A stretch of 64,000 nt of DNA from Pratylenchus scribneri (GCA_030063045.1 JAQSEB010000023.1:5270001-5334000); one strand, 5' to 3'. Counted from the stretch's first letter, positions 23,674-32,143 are shown. The notes: generated from the sequence alone by a model not told the origin. Numbers and translations are program-made.

Positions 23674-23691
23674 GGGGGGGGGGGGGGGGGG
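23674..23691. repeat. G18 homopolymer in the 5' leader of the protease gene
   Basis: Eighteen G on the plus strand lie 6 bases before the protease ATG and 5 bases after the penton-like stop codon. Slippage here would change the leader length but no reading frame. Confidence 0.95.
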
Positions 23692-23696
23692 AATAT

Positions 23697-24830
23697 TTAA
23701 AAATAGGCAGCTTTTCGGAAATGTAAAGTCAATATACAATTTCCAAACATGAAAGGCATCAATACACCATTGGCGGTGCGAATTTCAATAAAAATTTCAC
23801 TGATTTCCTTCACCAGTAATTTATGGTATTGAATGGCGAAGAATTGTTCCTCCACAATTTCATCTGCTGCACCTCGAATTGTGACGGCACGGAGAATGGG
23901 AGCAGTTACATCACCAAACATCATTGGCTCTATCAGACCAGGCGCATAAACCAGAAATGAGGAAACTCCTCCCTTTAAATCCGGCATGAATTTAGCCACG
24001 GTAGTTTCCGTTAAAACCTGCCTCTCAAATCCAAGAATGTATGAGAGCTGTTCACTCAATTCAACCTGTTGAATAAAACCCGAGTCCAAATGAAATGTGA
24101 AACGATTATGGGTTGGATCAAATTGAAGCCGGCAAGCAAAATTTACATGCCGATAAGCATGAATCCATGATTCTAGGCCCTTTTGCTTAGTTTGATCTAA
24201 AATTGAGCGATCTTCATCATCAAGCAGTGCGATTTCCTCATTCAAATAGCGATTGTAGAGTTCCTCTAAAGTTGGTAAATTTTCGGAAGAAGTTGGCTGC
24301 TCTTCTTCCTCTATTTGGGAACTTTCTCTTTCCTGTCGTTCCAGAACAGTTTGAGCACCTTCTAAATCGGAGACTTCCTCAATGTCTTTGACTAGGGAGG
24401 GAGCTTTTCTTTTTCGAGATTTTTTTTTTGTTGCTTTCCCATGTTCCTCTCGGGCTCGATTTTCGGCCTTTTTAACAACTTCAAGAAACGAGAACTGTGT
24501 GGTTCTTACTTTCTTTGCCAGCTCTTCACTCCCAGATTGCAATGCTTTCGTCATTGCCTTGGTCAATTCATGAGGATTAGTGAATGTGCTTGAAGGGAGT
24601 TCAATTCGGACATTTTCTCCCGTTTTCCATACAACATTCAGAAATTGCTGAGTGTTTGTACCCAATGAGGGCCATGTGTGTGGATAAACCAACACGGCCA
24701 ATCCCACTGACCATTCTGAATTGAATTGAAGTTTATGAGGGAGGCGAACTCTAAAAGAATTTGTCTTATTCCCATCGACATTGGTATTTGAGGGTAAAAT
24801 AATGTAGAAAGATGTGGAAGAAGTCGTCAT
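23697..24830 (-). CDS. Maverick penton-like minor capsid protein
   Basis: This intronless gene encodes 377 residues. The start SFYIILPSNTNVDGNKTNSF, followed by a 'VRLP...LQFNSEWSVGLAVLVYPHTW' pattern, is the hallmark opening of the Polinton minor capsid (penton-like, single jelly-roll) protein. Later blocks LSYILGFE and LVYAPGLIEPMMFGD match the same family. A charged, low-complexity insertion (about residues 130-210: Lys/Arg patch KKKSRKRK, then Glu-rich stretch) separates the N- and C-terminal parts and makes this copy longer than typical. It would sit at the capsid five-fold vertices. It is first in the local group penton-protease-pVI-MCP. Confidence 0.85.
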   Translation of the reverse strand: MTTSSTSFYIILPSNTNVDGNKTNSFRVRLPHKLQFNSEWSVGLAVLVYPHTWPSLGTNTQQFLNVVWKTGENVRIELPSSTFTNPHELTKAMTKALQSGSEELAKKVRTTQFSFLEVVKKAENRAREEHGKATKKKSRKRKAPSLVKDIEEVSDLEGAQTVLERQERESSQIEEEEQPTSSENLPTLEELYNRYLNEEIALLDDEDRSILDQTKQKGLESWIHAYRHVNFACRLQFDPTHNRFTFHLDSGFIQQVELSEQLSYILGFERQVLTETTVAKFMPDLKGGVSSFLVYAPGLIEPMMFGDVTAPILRAVTIRGAADEIVEEQFFAIQYHKLLVKEISEIFIEIRTANGVLMPFMFGNCILTLHFRKAAYF

Positions 24831-24879
24831 TTTTTTGGATAGAGTAAAATGATGTAATTTTTGCGAATTCCAATTCTAT

Positions 24880-26010
24880 TTATTCTTTCCAGTAAAGTTC
24901 ACTTGATGGAATCCAGCTATTATATTCAGGGCCATAGCCCTTCCATTTAACAAACAAATATTCCACATCGTCTTTTTTTCTATTTTTTAAAATTTTTTCA
25001 ATATCATAGAGGGGCATTTCCGTATTCGTTTCTTTCTTACGAATTCGACTGAAATCGGATGAGTAAAATTTACCTTTAATTATTTCACCTTCCCTATCTC
25101 GAATTCTGTACGTAATGGGTTGATAGGGAACTTTGTCTCGTACCTGGTCAATAATGAATATTTCGTTGGTGAAATTTGGGGTATATCCTTTTTGGAAAAT
25201 ATGTTTATGTTTCTCAATTCGAACCATATCGCCAACTTTGAATTTTCCCAAATCGGATTTGTTTTTAAATTTTTCGATAGCTTTTTGTTCAAGTTTTCGT
25301 CTAAGTGTCTCGGCATTTTCAAAATTTACATCCACTGGCCTCATGCCGATCGAACGATTTATTGTGTGGTTTATTGAGTTCACAATTTTCTGGATCACTC
25401 CAATCCAATTCTGCGTTTGTCTTTCCGTAAAGAGGCGATAAAGACGTTCTTTGATTGTTCTATTGGCACGTTCTGCCATTCCAGCATGGAATTTTGGGTT
25501 TAACATACAAAAATGTTGAATTTCATTTCGGCTAAAATATTCTTGAACTTGTTTTGCCATAAATTCTTTTCCCTGATCCGTTTTCAGTTTCCAAGGTAAA
25601 TGGCCTACTCGAGAAAATATTTTTTCAAATGCCTTCACCATGTCTGGTGCTGATTTTGTCTTGACTGGCTCAACAAAAATTTGTCGGGAGAGAGCATCGA
25701 TGCAGACCAACAAATATTTGTAGCCCCGATTTTGGCGAGAAAGTCGATCCAAAATAGCCAAATCGGCTTGCCATTCAGTATGCAAACCAGGGGCGAGTGT
25801 TGGAAGTGTTGGATAGCGGCGAACAGCTCTTCTATGAAGAGTATAAGCATGCTGTGATTCCAGATATTTTTTCACTTCATTTTGTGTAATATCTTTTCGA
25901 ATTTTTTTCGCTTCCCGATAGATTGGAACAACAGAGGTATATGCAGATGTGGAATTTATATCTTTATAGAGGCGATCGAGAATTTGATTTTTGGATTTCA
26001 TCACTTCCAA
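24880..26010 (-). CDS. Maverick retroviral-type integrase with C-terminal chromodomain
   Basis: This intronless gene encodes 376 residues. The DDE core is visible: first Asp in TEWQADLAILD, second Asp in LKTDQGKEF, and Glu in HAGMAERANRTIKERL, about 35 residues after the second Asp, as in rve-type integrases. After the core comes an SH3-like segment (KFKVGDMVRI). The C-terminus is a chromodomain (YDIEKILKNRKKDDVEYLFV, then KWKGYGPEYNSWIPSSEL), which would bind methylated histone tails and bias target choice. It cuts the element ends and makes the 6-base duplication seen here. The start overlaps the next gene's end by 10 bases. All catalytic residues are present. Confidence 0.96.
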   Translation of the reverse strand: MEVMKSKNQILDRLYKDINSTSAYTSVVPIYREAKKIRKDITQNEVKKYLESQHAYTLHRRAVRRYPTLPTLAPGLHTEWQADLAILDRLSRQNRGYKYLLVCIDALSRQIFVEPVKTKSAPDMVKAFEKIFSRVGHLPWKLKTDQGKEFMAKQVQEYFSRNEIQHFCMLNPKFHAGMAERANRTIKERLYRLFTERQTQNWIGVIQKIVNSINHTINRSIGMRPVDVNFENAETLRRKLEQKAIEKFKNKSDLGKFKVGDMVRIEKHKHIFQKGYTPNFTNEIFIIDQVRDKVPYQPITYRIRDREGEIIKGKFYSSDFSRIRKKETNTEMPLYDIEKILKNRKKDDVEYLFVKWKGYGPEYNSWIPSSELYWKE

Positions 26011-26855
26011 AGAGTGGGCTTAAATTTAAATGAAGAATATTTTCTTTCATCTTTATATGTCTTTTTTATATGGGTCATTCCCGAACCGGATTGATGTCTT
26101 TGTTGCTTTAGGCCTAGAATTTTTATTAATTCAGGATGCCTGTTTATTCTTTCCACAAATTTTTCGTATCCCGGTGGTAGCGGTTTACGGCGATTTCCTT
26201 CGTTGTTCACCAAATGATCAATAATGGTGGAGACATTGCTTGTTTTAATAACCTGGGGGGCTCCGCCCACAGAATTCACCATTACCTGCCCATGACTGTT
26301 CAGACCTAATGATGCTAAATTTCTGGCAACATATTCATTTGCCCGTTTTTTTCTGGTCACAAAAGGGTCGGTCCCACTTGTACTTGCTTCTTTTTGGCTC
26401 TTGGCATCTTCATATATTTCATCTTCTTCTTCTTCTTCTCCAACGTTATCATCAAAAACTGAAACGGATTCCGCATTTCCCCCTTTTTTCAATGTTTTTG
26501 AGAATTTTCCCGTTTTCCGACGATGATAAGTCTTTTTGGTTGGAGCTATAATTGCTGAGTTTAGAGTTTTTTCTACTTTTTGGGGTAGGGAATCGGCAAT
26601 TTCTTCTATATTTTGAAGACGAACATTCAAAGGTTTTTCCTCTTGTTCTTTCTGTAGCTTACTATAGCGTTTATATTCTTGATCGAATCGAATTGCGCGT
26701 TCATCCCTATTCATTTTCTGGTCAATGGGTGCGGTGAGATTTTGCATTTTGGATTGGATATGCCCAAGTGGGCTTCCATCTTGATTCTGTTGGGAGGAGA
26801 AGAAATGCTGATAGAGCTCTTCAGGAATAAGAAACATACGATTTGAATGTTTCAT
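26001..26855 (-). CDS. Conserved Maverick protein of unknown function, coiled and charged
   Basis: This intronless gene encodes 284 residues starting MKHSNRMFLIPEELYQHFF. It has a charged helical segment (FDQEYKRYSKLQKEQEE), a Lys/Arg-rich stretch (KKTYHRRKTGKFSKTLKK) and an acidic loop (EEEEEDEIYED). The C-terminal motif TIIDHLVNNEGNRRKPLPPG, then YEKFVERI, resembles the 'IIDLIN...P.GW..F' end of an uncharacterised protein found in many animal Mavericks. It lies between the integrase and the small basic protein. A scaffold or DNA-packaging role is conceivable. The family match is by memory of its style and is moderate. Confidence 0.62.
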   Translation of the reverse strand: MKHSNRMFLIPEELYQHFFSSQQNQDGSPLGHIQSKMQNLTAPIDQKMNRDERAIRFDQEYKRYSKLQKEQEEKPLNVRLQNIEEIADSLPQKVEKTLNSAIIAPTKKTYHRRKTGKFSKTLKKGGNAESVSVFDDNVGEEEEEDEIYEDAKSQKEASTSGTDPFVTRKKRANEYVARNLASLGLNSHGQVMVNSVGGAPQVIKTSNVSTIIDHLVNNEGNRRKPLPPGYEKFVERINRHPELIKILGLKQQRHQSGSGMTHIKKTYKDERKYSSFKFKPTLWK

Positions 26856-26920
26856 TTTTCAATTTGTGTAGAATCTTTCAAATACTCTTTGTTATTTATT
26901 TGTTTTTGGGCGGAACACAT

Positions 26921-27316
26921 TCATCCAAATGTTTTTGAAATTATTTTCTCCGCAAGAACGGGCAATATTATATTAGCCAACAATGCCGGCACCAGTGGGA
27001 GACCTTCACCTTTTTGCGGGATTCCGCTATGTAAAAGGGCTCTGGCGGTTTTGCTTGAACGGCAGCGGGACAGTTTTCTTAAAGTTCCAGCTTGCTTTTT
27101 TAGGGAATTCAGCGAACGTTTAGGGATGGGAATACGTCCCTTCAGCAAATTGAAACAAGTTTCAACTAGACATAACAACTCTTTACCCGTTGCGCTATTC
27201 AGTAAAGCTCTAATTTTTGGGCGAGATTTTCCACATTGCTGAATATTTTTCAAAAAATTGATGTTCTCTTTTATTAGGGGACTAAATTTAATCAACTTTT
27301 TGGCTTTCTTGGTCAT
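26921..27316 (-). CDS. Small basic conserved Maverick protein (core/pX-like)
   Basis: This intronless gene encodes 131 residues. The middle part (LRKLSRCRSSKTARALLHSG) matches the pattern of a conserved small Polinton protein, in which a row of basic helices precedes a Gly/Pro hydrophobic tail (GEGLPLVPALLANIILPVLA). The protein has a high Lys/Arg content and a possible membrane-active C-terminus. Its ATG overlaps the stop of the ATPase gene by 4 bases, so the two are probably translated from closely linked messages. The likely role is a virion core or internal protein. Confidence 0.62.
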   Translation of the reverse strand: MTKKAKKLIKFSPLIKENINFLKNIQQCGKSRPKIRALLNSATGKELLCLVETCFNLLKGRIPIPKRSLNSLKKQAGTLRKLSRCRSSKTARALLHSGIPQKGEGLPLVPALLANIILPVLAEKIISKTFG

Positions 27317-28041
27317 TTTGGTAAATAAACGGTGGTAGGTTGACCCTCATCCGAGTATATATTTGTTCTGAGACGGAGCGAGTCAACTGTTGCTGGATGG
27401 ATATCAATTAGTAAATAGCCAAAATTTTTACGAATGGCATCCGAATATGCTTCTAAGAAATAGGGAACTTTGGAGGGAAATAATTGTACGGCGAGATTTC
27501 GAATCTGTAATGCACCAGCCGGATTGCGTAATAGAACAATATAGTGAGAATTATTTCGAGGAATTCTTAGTTCTTTAGTAAATAGATGCTGCGTAACCAA
27601 AACGACACTTACTCCCCAATTATGGGAGGCTCGAGTGAATAGCGAGTCCAAAAATTCTTTGTTGCCTCCTATACCTGTCATAAGATCATCTAGCACAACT
27701 AAAAGATGGCCATTTGTCTGTTTAGCATGAGTTCGAAGCAATTCCTCACTAGGAAAGCCATGATATGTCAGCAGCTGAATTCCCCCATCTTCTATTTTCC
27801 CCCTTCTTTGCATTTGTAGAATATTTGGGTTCAATTCTCCATAGCAATAAAGGATAAGAGCTATTGGAGAGGGTTCCGCTTCTCCATTTCCTATTATTAA
27901 TTTTCGAAAATTTTTAAAAAGTCGGAGAATCCATTCCGATTTACCACTTCCAGTACTGCCAGAAACAATCATAGTGAAGGGATGACGAAATCCTAATTGG
28001 AAGGATTGAATTTCTTCACCTAGAAGATTTGAAGAAGCCAT
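27313..28041 (-). CDS. Maverick genome-packaging ATPase (FtsK/HerA/A32-like)
   Basis: This intronless gene encodes 242 residues. The Walker A motif is in FTMIVSGSTGSGKSEWILRL and Walker B in LLVVLDDLMTG. A downstream block with GVSVVLVTQHLF (sensor Gln) and RNNSHYIVLLRNP follows the order seen in A32/FtsK-HerA packaging ATPases of Polintons and large DNA viruses. The enzyme would pump the replicated element into capsids. The gene starts a leftward group of nine ORFs and faces the PAZ gene across a 113-base divergent intergenic region. The length is normal for the family. Confidence 0.93.
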   Translation of the reverse strand: MASSNLLGEEIQSFQLGFRHPFTMIVSGSTGSGKSEWILRLFKNFRKLIIGNGEAEPSPIALILYCYGELNPNILQMQRRGKIEDGGIQLLTYHGFPSEELLRTHAKQTNGHLLVVLDDLMTGIGGNKEFLDSLFTRASHNWGVSVVLVTQHLFTKELRIPRNNSHYIVLLRNPAGALQIRNLAVQLFPSKVPYFLEAYSDAIRKNFGYLLIDIHPATVDSLRLRTNIYSDEGQPTTVYLPK

Positions 28042-28154
28042 TTTTATTTCCCACCCCTAAGGGGTATTGCGTATATATAGTGAGGGAAATTATTTGAAAT
28101 CTTTCATTTCATCATTTTTAAAAAATCTTTCTTTTATTTCATCATTATCAAAAA
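28042..28154. promoter_or_regulatory. Divergent promoter region between ATPase and PAZ genes
   Basis: The 113 bases between the two start codons contain a TATA-like run (gtatatatag, about 28071-28080) and, nearer the ATPase, a dyad cccctaagggg (about 28053-28063). Two pyrimidine-rich repeats (ttcatcattttt/ttcatcattatc) precede the PAZ ATG. The element also encodes a TBP-like protein, so a TATA box here is of interest. Function is inferred from position. Confidence 0.5.
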
Positions 28155-28994
28155 ATGGAGTTTATGCTGGCTAATGATTGGCTCCAAGTGATCAACAACA
28201 CCTCAAACAATTCACAGGAGGCCGATATTTCCACCCCAATCCCCGAAAAGGTAAATATGATTTTTCGCGCTAAAATTATTTCTTTTTAGAAAAATGACGT
28301 GGAAATTCAAATGGATGAGGCTGAAGACTCGGATCATGAAGACATTTTGAAGATTTTGGAATCCGATGACGATGACCTGATCACTGTACGGGATGAGAAT
28401 GAGAAAGAGGAAAAGCTGGATGAGGGAAAAGAGAATCGCGTGCCCCCGAAAGGAAAACAAAATCTGGGTATTTCATTCGGCTTGAATTAATTTTCGTTTA
28501 AAATATTTTAGATGGGAAGAAGGAATGCAAATGCAAGGAAGAGCAAGCCCATTGGACTCCGCTGATTGACCATCTTTGCGAAAAATTTGGATGTTCGGTG
28601 AAAGAGCTGCAAATCATTTTCAATGGGCTTGAAACTCGGCGGGAAGTCATCGCATATTTGCGGGAGAATGTGGCCCTGAAAACCTCACATTTGAAACCGG
28701 CCGGCCACAATTTCATCGTCCGATGCTGCGATTTGACCAATCTCCCGGCCAGTTGCGTTCCAGCCTTGGGCGGTTATTTGAATGTGACGGTTAGTTTTTT
28801 GCTTAAGACATTTTCTTATCCATTTTTTTTCACAGGTACGGGCCTACTATTACATCAAGCACGGGATGAAGCTTCGTCATCCATATTTCCCATGTGTGAT
28901 CCAATACGGCGGTGGGCGGCACCAATCGTATTTCCCCCTTGAGGTACTGCAAGTTGCAAGCCGACGAATTAAGAAGAATCAATACAAATGGTGA
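28155..28994 (+). CDS. Stand-alone PAZ-domain protein carried by the Maverick
   Basis: Four exons join in phase (28155-28250, 28290-28467, 28512-28789, 28836-28994) to give 236 residues. Residues 1 to about 90 are acidic and disordered (DEAEDSDHED, ESDDDDLITV). From about residue 95 to the end the pattern follows the Argonaute PAZ domain. WTPLIDHLCEKFG aligns with the 'PVIQFMCE' start, FIVRCCDLTNLPAS with 'YRVCNVTRRPAS', and AYYYIKHGMKLRHPYFPCV with 'YF...Y.LKYP.LPC'. SYFPLEVLQVASRRIKK aligns with 'TYLPLEVCNIV...IKK'. PAZ domains bind the 3' end of small RNAs. There is no PIWI, MID or RNase III part before the stop or before the next gene. Two pocket aromatics are changed (Y to F, Y to H). 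The gene sits between the ATPase and the TBP-like gene, inside the terminal repeats. Confidence 0.85.
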
Positions 28995-29102
28995 AGGTCC
29001 ATTCCACAAATACACACCCCCCAAATATCAATATTCATTTTAAAATATTTTCTCAATTTCTTGACATTCATTTTTTTCCCAATTATGCGATAAACTATTT
29101 AG

Positions 29103-29814
29103 ATGAAAATTGAAAATTGCAGTGTTGTTTTCCGTCTTTTCCCTTCCAATTCCCCCAAAAAAATCCCACATCAACAATACCTAGCAATTGCCCGAAATGG
29201 ATGGAATTTGGAATTTTGTCCTCGACGTTTTCATGCAATCATCATGCGATTCCCTGTCCAAAATGCTGAAGGGAAAAACAATGTAATTGCCGCTTTGATT
29301 TTCAAATCAGGAAAAGTTGTTTTGACTGGTGTTCCCTGTCCCGGTTTGTCCTTTCCTTTTTTACTACCTCCCAAAGGAATGAGCTTTAGAAATGGCTGAA
29401 TTTGCTGCGAGAAAAGTTTCAAGAAATTTGAGAATGGCTGCTCGAAGAGGTCAACACCCGTTCGAAAAGAGAGATGGCCTGATTTATGGAATGCGAATTG
29501 TGAACATTGTCGGAGCACATCAAATGCCGCATCGTGTGGGCATTGAGCGAATTCATGAACTTTGGCGTCTCAAAAATATAGAGGGAATTTTGGCAGAAGA
29601 TGCCCGATTTCGGCTGATTTCCAAAAGCACATATGACCCGACAATTTTCCCGGCGCTTCGTTGTAAAATTTTCATCAATGATGGCACCAGCGCAATTGCC
29701 AGTATCCTCGTGTACACAACAGGCAAAATAATTGTTACTGGAGTTCAAGAAGTCAAGCAGCTAGAAGAAATTTTCAATTCATTAATTCCACTTCTCTCCC
29801 AATTCCCTCGCTAA
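29103..29814 (+). CDS. TATA-binding-protein-like protein carried by the Maverick
   Basis: Two exons (29103-29328, 29390-29814) joined by a 61-base GT-AG intron give 216 residues, the size of a TBP core. Repeat 1 runs from IENCSVVFRLF through CPRRFHAIIMRF to ALIFKSGKVVLTG, then AARKVSRNLR. Repeat 2 runs from MRIVNIVGAHQM through STYDPTIFPALRCKIF to ILVYTTGKIIVTG. Order, spacing and the 'SGK-V-TG' signatures match TBP. Of the four DNA-kinking Phe, three are kept (RRF, LIF, IFP) and the fourth is Tyr (LVY). TBP bends promoter DNA and recruits the transcription machinery. The gene lies 108 bases after the PAZ gene and 287 bases before the right terminal repeat. Introns and divergence argue against a recent copy of host TBP. 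Confidence 0.87.
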
Positions 29815-30100
29815 ATTATTTTATTTAAATTTGAAATGAACAAGATAAATTATTAGAAATAAAATTCATTTCATTCAATTATATTTGTAGAGAGACATCG
29901 GTTTGGTTCCCAAAAAATGACAATTTATTCACATAGGCAATGGTTGAACATATTCAATCCAGTAAAATAAAAACTTACCTCATCATAAGCCATTCATTTC
30001 GCCATCAATTTCCCATTTACCCCACAAAAACATCCATTACCTATCCGTTCACACCCGAAAAGTGGCCAGCAAAATTTTAAAATTTAATATTTTAGGCCCT
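29815..30100. other. Spacer between TBP-like gene and right terminal repeat
   Basis: No coding frame is seen. The part from about 29935 retains weak similarity to the inner side of the left terminus (shared words gttcaaccatt and ggataggtaatg in reverse complement), so the inverted repeat was once longer. Confidence 0.6.
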
Positions 30101-30343
30101 AAAATTCACATTCCCTCGAGTCATAATCAAACATTGCCCACAAGGGCACCATTGTCCTCAATGGCACCAAGGTAAACGTTTTGATCAATGCCCCAAATCG
30201 GCATCACCCTCCTCCTCCATTTGGTCATTCATCAAAGAGTCCTTCCTCCACATTCAAACCCATCACATACCTATTCGCTTCACCATCTTTTTGCATTCGA
30301 CACAAAAATGTCGAAAAAAAAGATGGTGTAAAATAATACTACT
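30101..30343. repeat. Right terminal inverted repeat
   Basis: Reverse complement of 9349-9595 with about ten differences, ending in ...taatactact at 30343. The same hairpin (accatctttttgcattcgac / gtcgaaaaaaaagatggt) is present. Confidence 0.95.
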
Positions 30344-30349
30344 TTTTCA
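30344..30349. repeat. Target site duplication, right copy
   Basis: TTTTCA directly follows the right terminal repeat and equals 9343-9348. Confidence 0.93.
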
Positions 30350-30404
30350 TGTTATCTTTTCGAACCCCGAGCGCGAGCGACTGTACGTACCCAGGGCTTA
30401 AGTG

Positions 30405-30600
30405 TTGGCGTTTTATATAGAGTTGTATTTGATGAAGTGAGGGTAGCAACTAGCAAGACATCGAAAGAAATATAGAGATTGGACGAGATGAAACTCTTGC
30501 CGAAATTTTCCGAGACTGGACAGAGACTCTCGACTGAGTTCTCTATCGGTTTTTATCTTTTTGAGGCCAATGTTAAAAGTTAAATTAAATTGAATAAATA
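30405..30600. repeat. Upstream region of duplication unit A, continued after the Maverick
   Basis: Words such as aagtgttggcgt, gcaagacatcgaaag, gagattgga and gagactctcga recur at 35000-35235 (aagtgttggcat, gcaagacaccgaaag, gagattgaat, gagactctcga). The sequence is therefore the outer part of the duplicated upstream region, cut from copy A by the Maverick. Confidence 0.6.
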
Positions 30601-31359
30601 ATATGAACGAATTTTTGTAATTTTTCATTGTTTTACTCATCAATTTCCATCTTTTCGGATTCCTCCTTCATTTTCACATCATCCACGTCCATTGGATCAT
30701 TGCTTATTAGTCCCGCCTTTTCATTGTTGTCGTTGCAGTGAATAAACTAGAAAAAAAATATACATTTTGTAAATCATGCAAATAAAATTCAAACATTTTC
30801 GATGAGCATTTTCATTTGCTTATTTTCCTTTAAAATCAATGCAAATTGGTTTTGGTTGTCTTTGTCTTTGTAGTTCAACCGCCCATGCGAAGGCAAATTT
30901 AAATTACGAAGATGTCTTTTCAATTTATACGCAACCGACAAAACTTTATAATACTTCGCAGTGTTTTTCGTCCATTTTTCAATAATTTTCTCAATAAAAA
31001 TGGCAATATTTAAACCAATAATTGAATGCACCCAACTATATTTGCTTGTTTCTGAAGGTGGAAATTTAATCCAAATGCCAATATCCAAAAGAATAATTTT
31101 TGTTAAATTATCCAAATATTTGAAAAAAATCTTTTTCTTTAATTTGTGCATTTTCTCGTCGTTTTTTAGTTTCTTCAATTTCATTTTTTCCTGCTTTCAT
31201 TTCCTCATATCCATGTTGTTCGTCGATGGTTGACATTAAAGTTTGCTCAGTAACATACGGATTTTCCATTATTTCGAATAGCATATTCACAATTTTAACC
31301 TTTTGATCTTTATTCAATGACAATTTGTTTTTAGCTAAATTTTTAAATTTTTTGTTTCA

Positions 31360-32143
31360 AACATTTTAGGTTTTTGTAGCCCCAAACATTTAAATGTTTT
31401 TGTAGCCCCAAACATTTAAATGTTTTTGTTGCCCCAAACATTTAAATGTTTTTGTTGCCCCAAACATTTAATGTTGCCCCAAACATTCTATGTTTTTGTT
31501 GCCCCAAACATTTAAATGTTTTTGTTGCCCCAAACATTTAAATGTTTTTGTTGCCCCAAACATTTAAATGTTTTTGTTGCCCCAAACATTTAAATGTTTT
31601 TGTTGCCCCAAACATTTAAATGTTTTTGTTGCCCCAAACATTTAAATGTTTTTGTTGCCCCAAACATTTAATGTTGCCCCAAATATTTTAATTTTTTGTT
31701 GCCCCAAACATTTAAATGTTTTTGTTGCCCCAAACATTTAATGTTGCCCCAAATATTTTAATTTTTTGTTGCCCCAAACATTTAAATGTTTTTGTTGCCC
31801 CAAACATTTTATGTTGCCCCAAATATTTTAATTTTTTGTTGCCCCAAACATTTTATGTTGCCTCAAACATTTTATCTTGCCCTAAACATTTTAATATTTT
31901 TGTTGCCCCAAACATTTTATGTTGCCCCAAACATTTTATCTTGCCCTAAACATTTTAATATTTTTGTTGCCCCAAACATTTTATGTTGCCTCAAACATTT
32001 TATCTTGCCCTAAACATTTTAATATTTTTGTTGCCCCAAACATTTTATGTTACCCCAAACATTTTATCTTGCCCTAAACATTTTAATGTTTTTATTGCCC
32101 CAAACATTTTATGTTGCCCCAAACATTTTATTTTTTTCCTAAT
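31360..32143. repeat. Minisatellite inside pseudogene exon
   Basis: The unit is about 26 bases, with core gccccaaacatttaaatg followed by tttttgtt, near-identical from 31378 to about 31670. It then grades into longer composite units built from ttgccccaaacattttatg, ttgccctaaacattttaat and atttttg. The unit contains the palindrome aaacatttaaatgttt. Both strands are open over long stretches because unit lengths often preserve frame, but no gene is implied. Confidence 0.92.

Larger units (their letters stand above)
9349..30343. mobile_element. Complete Maverick/Polinton virus-like DNA transposon
   Basis: The element is 20,995 bases long with terminal inverted repeats starting AGTAGTATTAT and a perfect 6-base target duplication. 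It encodes protein-primed DNA polymerase B, retroviral-type integrase with chromodomain, adenain-type protease, FtsK/HerA-type ATPase, and two capsid proteins; this set defines Mavericks/Polintons. The minus-strand block (20833-28041) is compact and intronless. The polymerase and the PAZ, TBP-like and Cys-rich genes have introns and lie outside that block. No frameshift or stop is seen in the hallmark ORFs, so the element may still be able to move or form particles. The accessory genes are not part of the canonical set as I know it. Confidence 0.97.

Noticed and set aside
29103..29814. Two separate overlapping genes at 29103-29399 and 29392-29814
   Set aside because: Each half holds one TBP repeat, and a GT-AG intron at 29329-29389 joins them in phase into a full-length TBP core.
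30344..30640. Extension of the Maverick beyond the right terminal repeat
   Set aside because: The exact TSD follows 30343, and the DNA beyond matches the duplicated gene flank near 35000.
31360..32143. CRISPR array or Pro/Cys-rich repeat protein
   Set aside because: Units are contiguous without unique spacers and sit inside a pseudogene exon of a eukaryote; it is a minisatellite.
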